Assembly: GCA_016785225.1 (NCBI GenBank)
Contig: JAFBJZ010000623.1
Span: 1,650,501-1,714,500 of the forward strand
Length of the DNA stretch: 64,000 nt
Direction: 5' to 3'
Origin: Psettodes erumei
Lineage: Eukaryota > Chordata > Actinopteri > Pleuronectiformes > Psettodidae
Shown here piece after piece: positions 48,096-60,479 of this stretch. The notes under the pieces were generated by a model that made no database searches, was not told where the DNA came from, and was given only the letters and a program-made list of their open reading frames with translations. Positions within the stretch are counted from its first letter, which is position 1; each line of letters opens with the position of its first letter. A program made the translations under genes and the position numbers.

Positions 48096-50859
48096 CAGCT
48101 CAAGATCTCTCTCGGTGGTTCGGTTTTCATGTGGGCTGGAGTATTGTATTTTAAATTATATTAATGAAACTGATTCATTAAATTCATGATTTGTCTTGTT
48201 TTCATTGTGCTTTTTTCATTGACATTTTTTCACTTTTTATGCATGGAGAAAGATAAATTTAAAACACTAAATATCCTTCCATTAACAAGTGTGTTGATCT
48301 TTCCAGGTATGAAAAGTATTTTTAATCTAGTAACACTTCTCAAGCACACTAAAGGTAGTTGGATCTACAGAGGCAGCATAGTGTCCAATTGTGGATACTT
48401 GTCTGGATAAGGCTGGTGTAAGGCTTTGAGACACACAACATTTTGTCCTTAACGCTCAAATTGTACATAAAATCCTATGGAATATTATGCCAATTTTTGC
48501 AAATGAACAAAAGTTTATATTTACAGTTGCGTGCAATGCATTGTTTGTTGATGCTGTAGCATTTGTTTCTTTCTTACATGAGATCAACCCAAAGTACAAA
48601 TTAAGTAAATCTAAGGCCTGATTAAAAACTGTATAGCTCCCTCACACATAGCAGCAATACGTTACCCTGATAACACTTATCAACTTAAGTCTATCATTTA
48701 TCTCCACGTGGTGGTTGGAACTTTATTTTTTTTAACCTGTCCTGTCCAGCAATTTAGGTATGCAGAGAGAGATTTGGATACCCTTACAGTGCGAGGCAGA
48801 TTTGCTCTGCTAGAGGTATAGTGTACCATACTCCATCTCTTGCATGTTTAAACTTTATTAATTATTATCGACCTTGTTGGAACGTTGGAATGATTGATGG
48901 AACTGGACCGGGCAGGGGAACAGAAATGACAGAAAGACATGGTGAGAAAGAAAAGAGAAGACAAAAAATACAATAACAACAACCATGACAGCAACAATAA
49001 TAACAATAACATTGATCACTATAGCAACCGTACCAGCAACATATACAACGTTATCGACAGTATAATTTGATGAGGTGCAGCCTAGAAGGTATGTGTTTGG
49101 GGTGATTGTGTTGGTGTTGTGTATGTGTAAGTGTGCCTATATGTGATTGTGTGTGTGTGTGTAGGAGAGCTTGTCACTGGATGTTGTTGGGTACTAACCT
49201 GGGGGTTGCAGCCACCTCGCACTGAACCCCGGGCAGTAGTAAGGCAGGGAGCCGGGGCAGCAGAATGTCTGCAGCTCCACAGGCGGGAGAGGAGCCCGAG
49301 GCCTGGCACCCCCCAAGTAAGCTCCACGATCACCCCACAGGAGAGGGAGTAGGGACCAGCGCAGGAGCAGCAGGACAGCAGCAGGAAGTCCACAGTTCGA
49401 CAAAGACCACCCCCAGGAGCAAGTTGGGTGTCTGAGGTCCACAACCTCAGACACCTGGAGCCCACCCCATACCTCCAGCAGAGTGGAACTTTGAATGTCA
49501 TCTCTTTATTACTTGAATCTTTGCTTTGGTCCTGGCTGAACAACTGTTTGTTTGTTTTTCTAAACAAAGGAAGTGTATCCACCTTGTTTTTAATCTCAAT
49601 GAGTTATTGCACAATGAAGTTGAAGAATGATATGAAACAAATACTGCAACTTCACCGATTGTCAGAAATGTGACTGAATATTGAATTTGTTTAATTTATT
49701 TTGCGTTAATTTCTATGTATATTATCTCAGACAAATAGTTTAAGCTAGGAAGTCCAAATACCAATTACATTAGGGGTTTGGGGTTCAATTTGTGCTAAAC
49801 AAGCAACAAAAAAAAGATCCTGAGTTACTTTCATTGGTCAAGTGCACAACAGATTTTCATTTCTTTACTCATGCCTAAATGTGTCAGCAAAGAAAAAAAA
49901 CCTTGTTATTTCAATTCATAACACAGTGTACATTCATTAAAAAAACACCACACAACCCAATTTCCTCTCCCAGGACCTGAGATAAAAGAATGTGACAGTC
50001 CCCACAAACACCATATTTTGGTTGATTTGCACCATTTCAGGATGGAGGTCTTTCTTTCTCATTTTGCCTTTTGGTTTGTATAGTCATTTTCTTACAGTAA
50101 ATCACCCTGAGGTATTTCTTATGAAGCACTGAGAACCTGGAAGACCTTGATCTATTTCTGACTGATTCAACTGAACTTTGATTGGCACATATCTACCACA
50201 TGGTTTGATGCTCAATTTATTTCATCTTTACTGTGGACTAGATAAACAGTATGCCTTTATTAGTGTTATTGTTATTATTATTATCATTTCAGACTTTTTA
50301 AAAAAGATATTCATTAACAAGCACATGGAATTGTTTTATATGTAGGAACTTGCTCTGTTATTATTATGATGATTTGCATTTACAATAAAAGTATTGCATT
50401 AGCAGAAGAGTTTGTATAAAATCAAAACTGATTAAAATTTGTCATTCTGTATCCCTTCACAATATAATGTTAATGGTGAAGTCTATGTTCAATATTTCTA
50501 AAGTCTTGTCATTTAATGAGAAAGCTTTATTGTGATGTTGTCACATACAATCCTCCACAAATGCTAACTTGTGTAAAAATCATCTTGCAAACTACTATAC
50601 TATACTAGAGAATTGTTGGAACGTTTAATGCTCGGCCATACTGCTACGAATGCAATATAAACTGTAGATTAACATCTGATGAAAAGCTCAGAAAACTTGC
50701 TTATTGTGCTACTAGTGGCTGTTTAATCAATTAGTTATAAGCATATGATCGTCTTCCACGGGTGTGTCCTAAGTTATAAAGCTAAATGTATGGTTTACAT
50801 GGACATTTAACTGTTGTATGCCCTTTGTTACTTTTCTTGAAAAACGACGTAAAGCAGCG
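48096..50859. other. Intergenic DNA with a GC-rich repeat-like patch
   Basis: No gene recognised. From about 48,890 to 49,460 the sequence turns first to A/C-rich triplets (AACAATAATAACAATAAC), then a GT tract, then a clearly GC-rich block (49,200-49,460) unlike the AT-rich surroundings. This looks like one inserted element of unknown family. The remainder is AT-rich. Confidence 0.5.
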
Positions 50860-50920
50860 TGCGTGATGATGTCACAACCATCTATAGATTCTCCGGGAGA
50901 CTTAGCTGCGGCCTGCAACG
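50860..50920 (+). promoter_or_regulatory. Promoter and noncoding first exon of the zinc finger gene (inferred)
   Basis: A CRE-like TGATGTCA (50,867-50,874) is followed by an exon-like segment ending GCCTGCAACG before a good GTAAGC donor at 50,921. CpG density rises here and through the first few hundred bases of the presumed intron (to about 51,300), as in housekeeping promoters. The next plausible acceptor on this strand joined to coding sequence is at 53,632. Confidence 0.5.
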
Positions 50921-53632
50921 GTAAGCAGACTTAAACCACAAGGCAGATTTTAGAGGGATGCTGCAAATATTTGTTCTGATATGTAATGGGTTGTATCTTA
51001 ATTTTGTTTAAGTAGTCTGTTTGAGCTAACTAGATGACAACTAAATGTCTCGTTGTGTAGAAAGCACAGTTCTCCCCTTACTATGTAGCCTTAGCAAGCA
51101 GCGGCTAACGTTGCCGACGCCTGACCACAGTATTAGGCCGCAGCTTCATATTACGTCCAGACGGTCTGTGGGCTGCTCTTACGTTACTCCTGTCTGTAGC
51201 GTTGTCTTTTAGACTCACTTACCCTTGCCTTTTCCTTCCAATGTAACGTAATATAACTTTTAAGGAGGCGAACGTTAACCAGCCGCAAAAACATAGAGAG
51301 AAAGATACGTGAGAAGGGTTCAGCACACAGCTGCTCTTTAAACACACTGCTCACGGTAAACGTCTTCTTGTGTCATGTTCATGTATTTGTAGAGTGGCAG
51401 TTTTTCTTCGGATTACTATTTACATTGCATAACCTGATTACAGTAAGGTATCAGTAAAATGAGTCATCAAATGACTCAGTTTCGATGCCCGGACAGCAGA
51501 AAAGCTCTGCATGAAGGAAGTATCGCTAGAATGAAAGCTGTTTCTTTCATGGGAAACCATCCATGTTTTGTGTCCCGTTAGCTTTTTTTATTTTTAGAAA
51601 TTTAGATTATTGACATAATGCTGTAACAAAGATTTCAATAGCTTTTATTCATCATTAATAGCCTACTTTGCTCAATACCGTTTGGTTACGATTTAAAAAA
51701 ATAAGAATTTGTTTACTATAACTGGCTTTATATAATTTACTTGATTTAGTGAAATATCAGGATCATCCTTGATCCCAATGTTGGCAATTGGTTTGAGACT
51801 TCCCCTCTCCAGCAAAGGTTCCTCTACTTTTTCTGTTGTAGTGCATTGTGTTTATAATTGTGTTTTAGACCTGCAGTGATTATTCAGGTAATCAGTTATT
51901 CAGTTTAAATGAATTTAATCAACATATATGATATATATGACATATATATAAATTGCAAATAAATAAATAAATTGCAAAATTTAGTTGTCCCTGCATCCTA
52001 CAAGTAAGTGATTTGATAGACGTTTTTCATGTTTTAAACTTTTATAGACAAAACAATTGATTAATCAAACAAATAATCATAAAACTAAGCTAACTAATAA
52101 AAATAATCAGTTGTTGCCATGTTGTGTTGGTCATGACTTGTTGTCGTGTGTAATAACTTGCCTCTAACAACAGACTAGGCTCTTTGAAATATGTGGACAA
52201 ATGTTTTCTTTGGCATATAGCACACTATTAGTCTGAAAGTTACTTACTTAAGATACTCATACCTATTTATATAGGCTATACAGTCACCAGTATTCAGACA
52301 CACAGGTATTTTAAGTACCAGGTGACTGTTGGCAGCAGACAACTACATAAGAGCTGGAGAGGAGATGATGTGTCCTCAATAAGTAACAATGTACATAAAG
52401 GACGGTTCCTTAAGAGGAAACAGACCAAACATTTTGAAAATAATGTTAAAAAAAGGGTTTTGGGAATGGGAAATGTATGCATTTAAGCAACTTTTTATTT
52501 TATGTGTTCATTGATGCACTTCATCCAGCCAGAAAACTCTAGATAAATGTTGCATTATACAGAACTCGGCTTACAAAATTTAACTGACCATTTTTTGTCC
52601 AATGGGCTTGACTTAGGAGAGGAGTATGAGCAAAACCTGGATCAAGTTTTGAACAGCCGTGTGCCTGCAGTTGGCAGTCTGCAGTGCAAAAAACATCTCA
52701 AGTTAAACCTCTACCCTCTAGGCTCTCTCCTTGATTTGTAGTAATCAGCTTTTATTCATTTGGGACAGTTGTGGGTGAGCAATTCCAAAATTAGTCCACG
52801 TATCAGTAAAGCTTCACTTACCTCTGGAGACAAGCAACTTCATTCCTGTTTTGTTTTAGAGAAAAAAAGCAGAATTTGCAGAACTGTATAAATGGGCCTG
52901 TTTAACATTGTTTATTGGGATCATGAATAGATCCTGGATGTTAGTTTGAGTCCTCTCACAGTGCTGTGATTTATATCATGATAATAAAGCAAATGAATGT
53001 GCTTTAATTACTGTATGGGGGCAGATTCAGTCATATCACTAAGGTATGCATTGGAAGCAGACGGTGTAAAGCTTTCATAACCCACATTTGGCAATAAGGT
53101 CAATATTCCAAGTAGATAATAGTAGAGATGTCAATAAATTATGCTCAAACGGTGGTGCAGTGGTCAGTAGAAAGGTACCAGTCCAGCTTTTCTCTCCCAT
53201 TGCCTCCCTTTTAACTTTGCTCAGAATCTGCTGATTCTGAATAGTCTACCAATCCATTATTTTTGCTTTCTTTTTCTATTTAAAATGTGCCAACATCAGT
53301 GTACAGAATTCAGGTACATGAGGACAAGGAATGTTGTCGCATTGAAAATTTGAGTTGTAACTTACTGTGACAAAATGAATACAACTGATAGCAAAAACAT
53401 TGAATTTTGCTGAGTTATAGACCCCAAGAAACGCCAATATCTGGTCAGCTTAATAAAATCAATGGTTGTGTAAATACAATTTTAGCATATCTTCTTTATA
53501 TTTCCTTAGCGATGAGGTGATCAAACAAGTGGAGTGGAGAAATTGGTGAATGAATGCATTGGCATATTGAAATGTAAAACAAACTCCAGCATTAGTGGTT
53601 TCATAATTCTTTTTTTTAACCTACCCACCCAG
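50921..53632 (+). other. Presumed first intron of the zinc finger gene
   Basis: No coding exon was recognised in these 2.7 kb. The 5' part is CpG-rich, the rest AT-rich. The acceptor at the end (CTACCCACCCAG) has a good pyrimidine tract. The following untranslated part of the exon (53,633-53,772) contains short upstream open frames, for example at 53,715-53,741, that could reduce translation. Confidence 0.45.
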
Positions 53633-53772
53633 GTGCTGACACAACATGGCAAACCTCAGATGAGAAGTCCACATACGGCTCATGAGGACGTCTTTCTATA
53701 TACTGTTTCCCACATGGAAACCACTTTTGTGGGTATCTAGAGTTCTGCTCATCACTTGAAGATTGAAAAGTG

Positions 53773-55698
53773 ATGCCATCAGCACGTACACCAAATAATA
53801 TCATCATGGAGAAGCAGAAATCAGTGAATAGTGTAATTTCAACACAGATGGCCGGAGAATCAAGTACCTTCATCTGTACTGAGTGTGGTGATGGTTTTAG
53901 TCAGTACTCTAACGTGCTGGCCCATATGGCCATTCATGGACCATTGGAGTCATTTTCCTTTGATGGCTCATCCAATGGATTTGAAGTCCCCCGAGAATAT
54001 GTGCTACAAGAAAATGGTACGCTGACAGTTGTGAATGACTCATCACAGTTGAATTCTTCTGTGAAACCACTATCCCCAGGAGTCCTGCCATCGCATTTAC
54101 CACCCCCTATGAAACCAGTGTCGCCAACGTTAAGACCACAACCTTCCCCTTACAGAGAGGTGTTCAGATCAAGGACATTGGACTTGGCCTTGGACAAGTC
54201 TCGCCAGGGCCATTACCGTTGTGAAATATGTAGCAGATCATTTAACAGCCTGCAGAGTTTACATCGTCACCAGCAGTATCGAAACACAGAGCGAGGTTAC
54301 AAGTGTACTTTGTGCTGTAAGATCTTTGAAGGTAGACAGGACCTTAAGAAACACCTCCAGGACCACACCAGTGAAAGCTTTCACTGCTGTGGTCATTGTG
54401 GTAAGCGATTCCTCAAAGTGGATGCTCTTAATGCACATCAAAAAGAAAACCACTTCTCCCCTAAGGTTACGGCTTTGGGTAAATCAGAGAATAAACAAGA
54501 AAAGAAGTTTGAGAAAAAATATCCTTGTAAGAAGTGCAAGCTGATTTTTTTCTGGATGTCAGATTTTCAGACACATTCATTGTATCATTGCACAGGAAAA
54601 GAGTCTGATACTACCTTTGCACCTGAAATAGAAGTGAACTCCAAAGACCTAGAACACACACCACTTCAAAACTTCCACAGTAATTACACATCTATTGATG
54701 TTAAGAATGGGGATATTAAAATCTTTAGGGACACTAGCAGTAAGATTGATACAGAATACTCTTTTACACCATACAGATGTGGTTTATGTGGGGATCGTTT
54801 CCAAAAGTTAACAGCTCTAAAGGAACATCACGTTACACATCAAACTCAGGAAGAAATAGATAAGTTGAATCAAGAATCACAAAAAACTGTCAAGCGAAGA
54901 ATGCCCCCTAAAGGCAGGCGTAGAAGAGGGAGTAATCCAAATGGCAAGCTGCATCCTTGCAAGCACTGTCATCGTGTCTTTAATCATTCTAGTAGTTTAT
55001 CTAGGCACATGAGGTACCATAAGGGTACTATGCACACATGTGTATTTTGTGGTAGACATTTTCCACAGCGCTGTGATTTGAGAAGGCATGTGTCCATGTA
55101 CCACAAAGCTGAACTGGAAAAAAAACCAAGTTTGAAACTGCTATATACAGCTCCTCAAAATGGGCCTACCCCCAATCCTCCTAATGGTGAGAAAAACCCA
55201 AGTCCTACTGAAGAGAAACCTAAGACCTCCTCTGACAGTGAACAAACCACGTCACCAGAGCAGCCTCCAAAGGGGAAGCAATCCGGAAAAGCAGGAAGAA
55301 TTAACTACAAGTGCCAGGAATGTGGAAAGAGATTTGGGCTTTTATGTGTGTACCAACGGCACTTGCGTTATCACAAAAAGGAACCTAGTAAGTGTCCCCG
55401 ATGTCCAGCTCAATTCAGGAATTCTTCATCCCTCGAGCTTCACCTTCAAAATCACCCAGGCTCTGGAGAAGCAAATGATGTTGGACACACCATCCATTGC
55501 ACTGGCACCAATGGAGACCCTGTCCTAGAAAAGGGTAACACAGAGGACATGGAGGATGACTTCATGGACCTTACTCAAAATGGCAAAGGAAATTCTTCAG
55601 AGGTTCTTTACGAATGCACTGAGTGCACTGAGACTTTCTCATGCTTGGAGACATTTCTTCAGCACCAGACTTCTCATGGCTCAGAAAACGAAGGGTAA
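53773..55698 (+). CDS. C2H2 zinc finger protein, 641 residues, eleven finger units
   Basis: A single uninterrupted coding exon. The start is the ATG at 53,773; the frame also extends one GTG upstream, which is not a likely start. Finger units lie near residues 33-55, 148-170, 176-198, 203-227, 250-272, 334-356, 394-416, 421-444, 512-534, 539-561 and 613-635. All but one have the C2H2 ligands. In the second (C150, C153, H166) the fourth ligand is Arg170. Linkers are mostly long and lack TGEKP, so fingers act in small groups and not as one long array. A basic cluster (KRRMPPKGRRRRG, 374-386) is a likely nuclear signal, and an acidic patch lies at 591-600. No KRAB, SCAN or BTB domain is present. 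It is probably a nuclear DNA- or RNA-binding regulator. I do not recognise the orthologue; the scattered layout recalls ZNF526/ZNF574-type proteins only loosely. Confidence 0.92.
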   Translation: MPSARTPNNIIMEKQKSVNSVISTQMAGESSTFICTECGDGFSQYSNVLAHMAIHGPLESFSFDGSSNGFEVPREYVLQENGTLTVVNDSSQLNSSVKPLSPGVLPSHLPPPMKPVSPTLRPQPSPYREVFRSRTLDLALDKSRQGHYRCEICSRSFNSLQSLHRHQQYRNTERGYKCTLCCKIFEGRQDLKKHLQDHTSESFHCCGHCGKRFLKVDALNAHQKENHFSPKVTALGKSENKQEKKFEKKYPCKKCKLIFFWMSDFQTHSLYHCTGKESDTTFAPEIEVNSKDLEHTPLQNFHSNYTSIDVKNGDIKIFRDTSSKIDTEYSFTPYRCGLCGDRFQKLTALKEHHVTHQTQEEIDKLNQESQKTVKRRMPPKGRRRRGSNPNGKLHPCKHCHRVFNHSSSLSRHMRYHKGTMHTCVFCGRHFPQRCDLRRHVSMYHKAELEKKPSLKLLYTAPQNGPTPNPPNGEKNPSPTEEKPKTSSDSEQTTSPEQPPKGKQSGKAGRINYKCQECGKRFGLLCVYQRHLRYHKKEPSKCPRCPAQFRNSSSLELHLQNHPGSGEANDVGHTIHCTGTNGDPVLEKGNTEDMEDDFMDLTQNGKGNSSEVLYECTECTETFSCLETFLQHQTSHGSENEG

Positions 55699-56602
55699 CT
55701 ATTATGTCAGACCTATTACTCATTGTTACTGCTAACATGTTCCCGGGAGTGACTTTTGAATGCAAGTATTTGAATAATTGGATGGGTTAAGAATCAATGT
55801 AAAGTTCTGTTTGGAATGGTTATTTTACATTGTATTTTTTTCTCTGGCATGAGGAAAAAAATTCAGTTCATTGATGGTGGAAGTAAGGCTTGGGTGTGGA
55901 CACAAATTATTTTTGAATTAATCTCAAAACAGATTTTAAAAATTTGACACACCTACAATGTACGCCTGATATGGGTAAAGTGCAAGTCTAAACATGATAT
56001 TCCTCCAGAGGCTATGGTCGTATTTAATTTGAAAGTCCCAACAAGTGTTGATTTGCAAGGAAAAAAAATATTGCTTGTTATTGGAGTTTTAGTCGCTACC
56101 CATGCTGTTACTGTTTTTTGCATTGTTTGAGATTTTCTTTTCATATATGTATATCTGCCTTTTTAAGGCTAGCATTGAAACAGTAGATTATCAGTTGTGC
56201 CATTAAAATTGTACAGATAAATTACTTTATTTTTATGTGCCATTAGTTTTCCTTTTTAGCAGTAAGAAACTACAAGACAACTGAACACGGGGGAGGGGGG
56301 GTCAAGTCTGTTATCTTTCTGATGTTGCAAAGATTTGTTGCATGTGGGTCACAACATCGTTTGTCTGGTGACTACTGCCTTTTCTTCTTGGCTGAAGGGT
56401 AAGTTCAGTTCAGAATTCAAATTGTAACATTTTTACACAGAACTTTCCCATTAGGGTTGAAAAGAGAACACAGTTTTAATAAAAAATACATTGAAAAGCA
56501 TCAACAAATCGCATTACAAATCATACTTCTATAGAACAACCCTTTAGTTCCTGTGGTTACACATGGATCTCTCCAAGACATGGATCTCTCTGGTACCGAC
56601 CT
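55699..56602 (+). other. 3' untranslated region of the zinc finger gene
   Basis: AT-rich, no other gene. ATTAAA at 56,202-56,207 and AATAAA at 56,478-56,483 are the candidate polyadenylation signals, giving an untranslated region of about 0.5 or 0.8 kb. Confidence 0.5.
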
Positions 56603-57543
56603 AAGGGATAGTTCAGGATTTCTGAAGTGGGGTGTGTAGTTAAGCATAGTCAGTGTATTAAATACAGTGTACAGCACTCAGAGAAAATTGATCATATTCC
56701 TACATTGTAGGACACCATGTCTGCCAGATCAGCTGTTTTGGTTACAGAAACCAGACTGTAATTGTACTGAATAGTACTTTGGCCTTCAGAAAGGCAAGGA
56801 AATGCTGGATGTTGGGTATTGCAGACCGTATGTAACTCTCTGATGTACACAAACTTCGAAAGATCCTGAAGTTACATTGTAACAAAGTCCCCTTCTTCGC
56901 AGTAGTAGCTCTCTGGGTCCATGGGCTCAGTTATTACATTTGCACCACCAGGTAACTTAGGTTCTTAATTGGCCTCCAGTTTCCACAGAAGTTTCACCTC
57001 TATATCTTTCAGACCACTAGGTTTACATCGGCAAAAGTTCTTCTGTATACTCAGGTTCATAGAGGTATCCCCTTGACTCTGTCATGGATGGCATTTTGTC
57101 ATTGTTATCATTGTTCACTCATTTTTATTTATTTGTATTTATCTCATCAAAACAAATACTGAATGTGTAACCAAAACAGCTGACTGCATGGTAATACAGT
57201 ATCAAGGCTGTTACCCTATGCACATAGGAATACATTGAGAAATAGAGTGCCAATGGAAAGTGCTGTCCGATAGCATGGTTAACCGCTGAAAATACTCTAA
57301 ATATAGCATACAACTGGAATGCTATTGATTTTTTTTTTACAGCTCAGCCATCTTTTACAAGGCTGCAAGATGTTTTTTTCCACCGTCCCTGTTAACAGCA
57401 AGACAAAGTGTAAATCGTGTTCTGGTTCTCCTGTGTCACTTTCCAAATGGCAGTGCACTGAGTGCTTTATTCTATGTGTAATACAATGGCTATGTAGAAG
57501 TACTTCATACACCCCTACTTAAATAAACCTGAACTACCCTTTA
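56603..57543. mobile_element. Short nonautonomous DNA transposon with terminal inverted repeats
   Basis: The left end reads AAGGGATAGTTCAGGATTTC and the right end, reverse-complemented, AAAGGGTAGTTCAGGTTTAT: inverted repeats of about 15 bases with one or two differences. Text just inside the left end (TGAAGTGGGGT, ATAGTCAGTGTATTA) is familiar from a high-copy teleost repeat. There is no transposase frame. Superfamily is uncertain. Confidence 0.7.
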
Positions 57544-59349
57544 AGCTTTCTATTCCTTTTAGTGCTTGGCCCCACCCTCTTAGAAATCAGTATAGTTAAC
57601 AGTTACAAAGACATGAGTTCAGTTATTCTTTATGTCACACACCTTACAGTTTACAAAACACCCCAAGAGCAATTGATGACTGAACTAGACCCTTCATCTG
57701 ATAGACAAAACACATGCATATGCACATTTTTATATGGATGGCCAACAGCACTTGCCTGAGTGGCCTTCGCCTTAATTATAAAACTGGCCTAACAGGTCAC
57801 CCAGTTACTAACATTCTGCTTAACAAGCAAAGAAAACACACTTACCAACCAACCAAGGGCCTCCTTCCAATGGCAGGGCCACAAGTATTCCATCTCTCTT
57901 CACGAGTCTTATGTATGCTGTCAGATTCTAGCTTGTTTTTTTCTATTATTGGGGCTTTTTTTCATCTGTCCACTGCCATTTCTAAGAGATGAAGACTTTG
58001 AATAGTGATATCACACACAAGGCTGTCATCAAGAAGAGGCCATAGAAAGACCAGCAACCATTGTAAGGATGGTTGTTGAGCATTAAAGGACCAGAAGAAT
58101 TAATTGAACAAAAAGTTGCAGGTAAGTGACTGTTTTCTTATCTTGCCCAGGGGAGGTAGTATGGTCTACAAACCTGATAAGCAATTCCCAAGGGTTTATA
58201 ATCTGCTCCTTCAAAATATTCTGTTGGGAGAGCTCAGTATGATTTGTACTTGCTTGATGCCCTATTGCATTAGGAAACTTGACTAAAATGTTATCAGCAG
58301 AGCAGTAGGTAGGTGATTGCTATGTGTCAGCAAGAGACATGATAAAATCATTTTTGACACTGGAATTTGACGCAGGAGTCATGCATAATATGTGGAATTT
58401 GAGGTCCTCTAACTCATTCCTGCTTCCTTTATCCTTGCTGATGAAGTTGACAAGCCAATACAACCCAGTGTTCCCAACAGGCTGTCTGCCACAGTGCACA
58501 ACCCAAAGGATATACTTATTTTTCCTTATGGCTATAGTTTGGATGCCATAAGGACTGAGCATTACATCAAATAATACTGGGGAAGGAAATGAAAAGGAAA
58601 TTACACAATTGTGAAATGTCAAAGTCACACAAAGTATTGGGTAGAATAACTAAGGAGGAACCAGACAAGAAAACTCAGCATGTGTCAGTATTATATGAGC
58701 AACTGCCAGTTGACAGAATATGAAAGGCATTTGAGTCTGGGGCAATAGAGCATGCACACTAGTGTCTGCCCCCAAAACCAATTGCTACCATTAACATTTT
58801 AGACTTCCTTTGACTGAAGCAGCAAACTTCATGTTTGGTCTCTGCATACATGAATTGTATAGAATAATGTAATGATATGGCTTTTTCAGATTTTCCAAAT
58901 CTTACTGTATCAGAGGGATCAAAGTTTAATAATACAAAGAATAAACCCAGCATGTTTGTGGCGTGCCTTTTCTAATGATTGTGTATGGGGAAAAGTCTTT
59001 ATGGGCTAGTGTAGCATGATACAGCAATACCATGTGCGGCCACTATGCTAAAGGTGTCTCACATTCAGGCACTGTTCCCAAGGGCTTGTTCTTAACCAAA
59101 CAACTAAAATTCTTATGGCAGCTAATTACAGCCAGCTCTTGTAGGATGTTAACGATAGGGAAACCCGATTTCTGCAGTTCTGGACTGGGGGTCAGTATAC
59201 TTGTTAGATTATAAAGAAAAATCTTAATCCACCTTTTTCTGCCTACTCCCAGTAACCCTTTCCCATGTCTTCAAGGAACTCGAGGGGGCTGTGTCCCCCA
59301 CTTTTTGAAGTTTTGAAATAGGTAAAGTGTGTTTCCTTTTGATCCCAAC

Positions 59350-59640
59350 TGTAAGGATGAGTCCATAGGGAAGAAACTCTACCAGAGGAATGTTTTTTAT
59401 TCTAGCAAAAGAATGTTGAGTGAATCCAGATGTTCAGGTCTGAATGTATGTAGGGGGGCCACAAGGAGAGCCCTGACTGATGTAAATTAGGCTACACTGA
59501 CATATATATATGGGAGACAAAGAAACTTTGAGTTGAGATCCTGTGTATGCCTGTGGCGGTGGTCTCACAGACCTGCCTGAATAAATACATTGGTGGAAGA
59601 CCAAGAAAGCATCAGTGTCCTTTATCTATTGGAAAACCAA
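59350..59640 (+). mobile_element. LTR-like block (candidate solo LTR)
   Basis: A TATA run (about 59,502-59,511), then about 70 bases later AATAAA (59,580-59,585) followed by a short segment resembling U5, is the order of promoter and polyadenylation signal found in an LTR. Ends and flanking duplication could not be fixed, and no internal genes were recognised next to it. Confidence 0.35.
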
Positions 59641-59828
59641 CCTATCAACAACTCAGTGTTTAAGAGTCTGCCAGGGGATTTGAACCTTCAACTTTTGAAC
59701 CACAAGAATACTGATGGCAGTCTTGAGCTATAGTGTGAGCAAAGTTTAGTATTGCTATAATTTCTTGGTTTTTTTAGGAGGGGCAAGTGCATCTCGCAGA
59801 GTAGATATTATCAGTGCCTGGCTTTTGC

Positions 59829-59848
59829 AGTAGTAGTAGTAGTAGTAC
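59829..59848. repeat. (TAG)n trinucleotide array
   Basis: About six and a half GTA/TAG units. Confidence 0.9.
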
Positions 59849-60479
59849 CTACATATTGGAAAAATCCCCAATCAAATCAAAGTCATACAGAGATATAGGG
59901 ATAGGGACTGGGTGCTTTAGAGGATCAACAGCTTTTTTAATTGCAAGCTCCAATAAATGGATTGAATCCCACAAGGAAGCCAGTTATCTAACCAATTCTT
60001 TTACATTACTTGACCTCTTACTCTGGATGGCAGGTTTAAAGTTTGAGAGGCAAACTTTTCAAATTTTATGTTGTTATCCACAGTTAAATTAAAAGACCTA
60101 AATGACCCGAGGTCAGTTACCCAGTGATTTGAATAGGTAACGGCAAAGAAAACCCAATGGTTCCTTCAATGCACCAGTTTGAGTAAGTAAAGTAACTGTC
60201 TGCTCATAGAATATAAAATATTATGAAGATTCTGACAATCTTGCTTGTGCTCAAACGTAGGTTCAGGTTTTTTTCCTCTACAACGACTTGTTTCCTTTTT
60301 CCCCCTCAGCCAATGGAGGTTTTGTAGTGTATCAGCACAAGAAGGTGGCGCCATTTTGTAGCAAGTCTTGCACACAAAATGGTTGTATGCAACTTATTAA
60401 CCCTTAAAGGACCAAGCACGCCTAGTCTAGCAGACAAGTAAACACGCCTGAGCTACTGTCCTTGTAACTTTAACACTCG

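Larger units (their letters stand above)
57544..60479. other. Intergenic DNA, partly repeat-derived
   Basis: No gene recognised. A minus-strand frame of 102 codons at 58,320-58,628 is protein-like but unidentified. An LTR-like block is listed separately, and a (TAG)n array lies at 59,829-59,848. Confidence 0.45.

Noticed and set aside
53770..53772. GTG one codon upstream as start of the zinc finger protein
   Set aside because: Vertebrate translation starts at ATG, which follows directly at 53,773.
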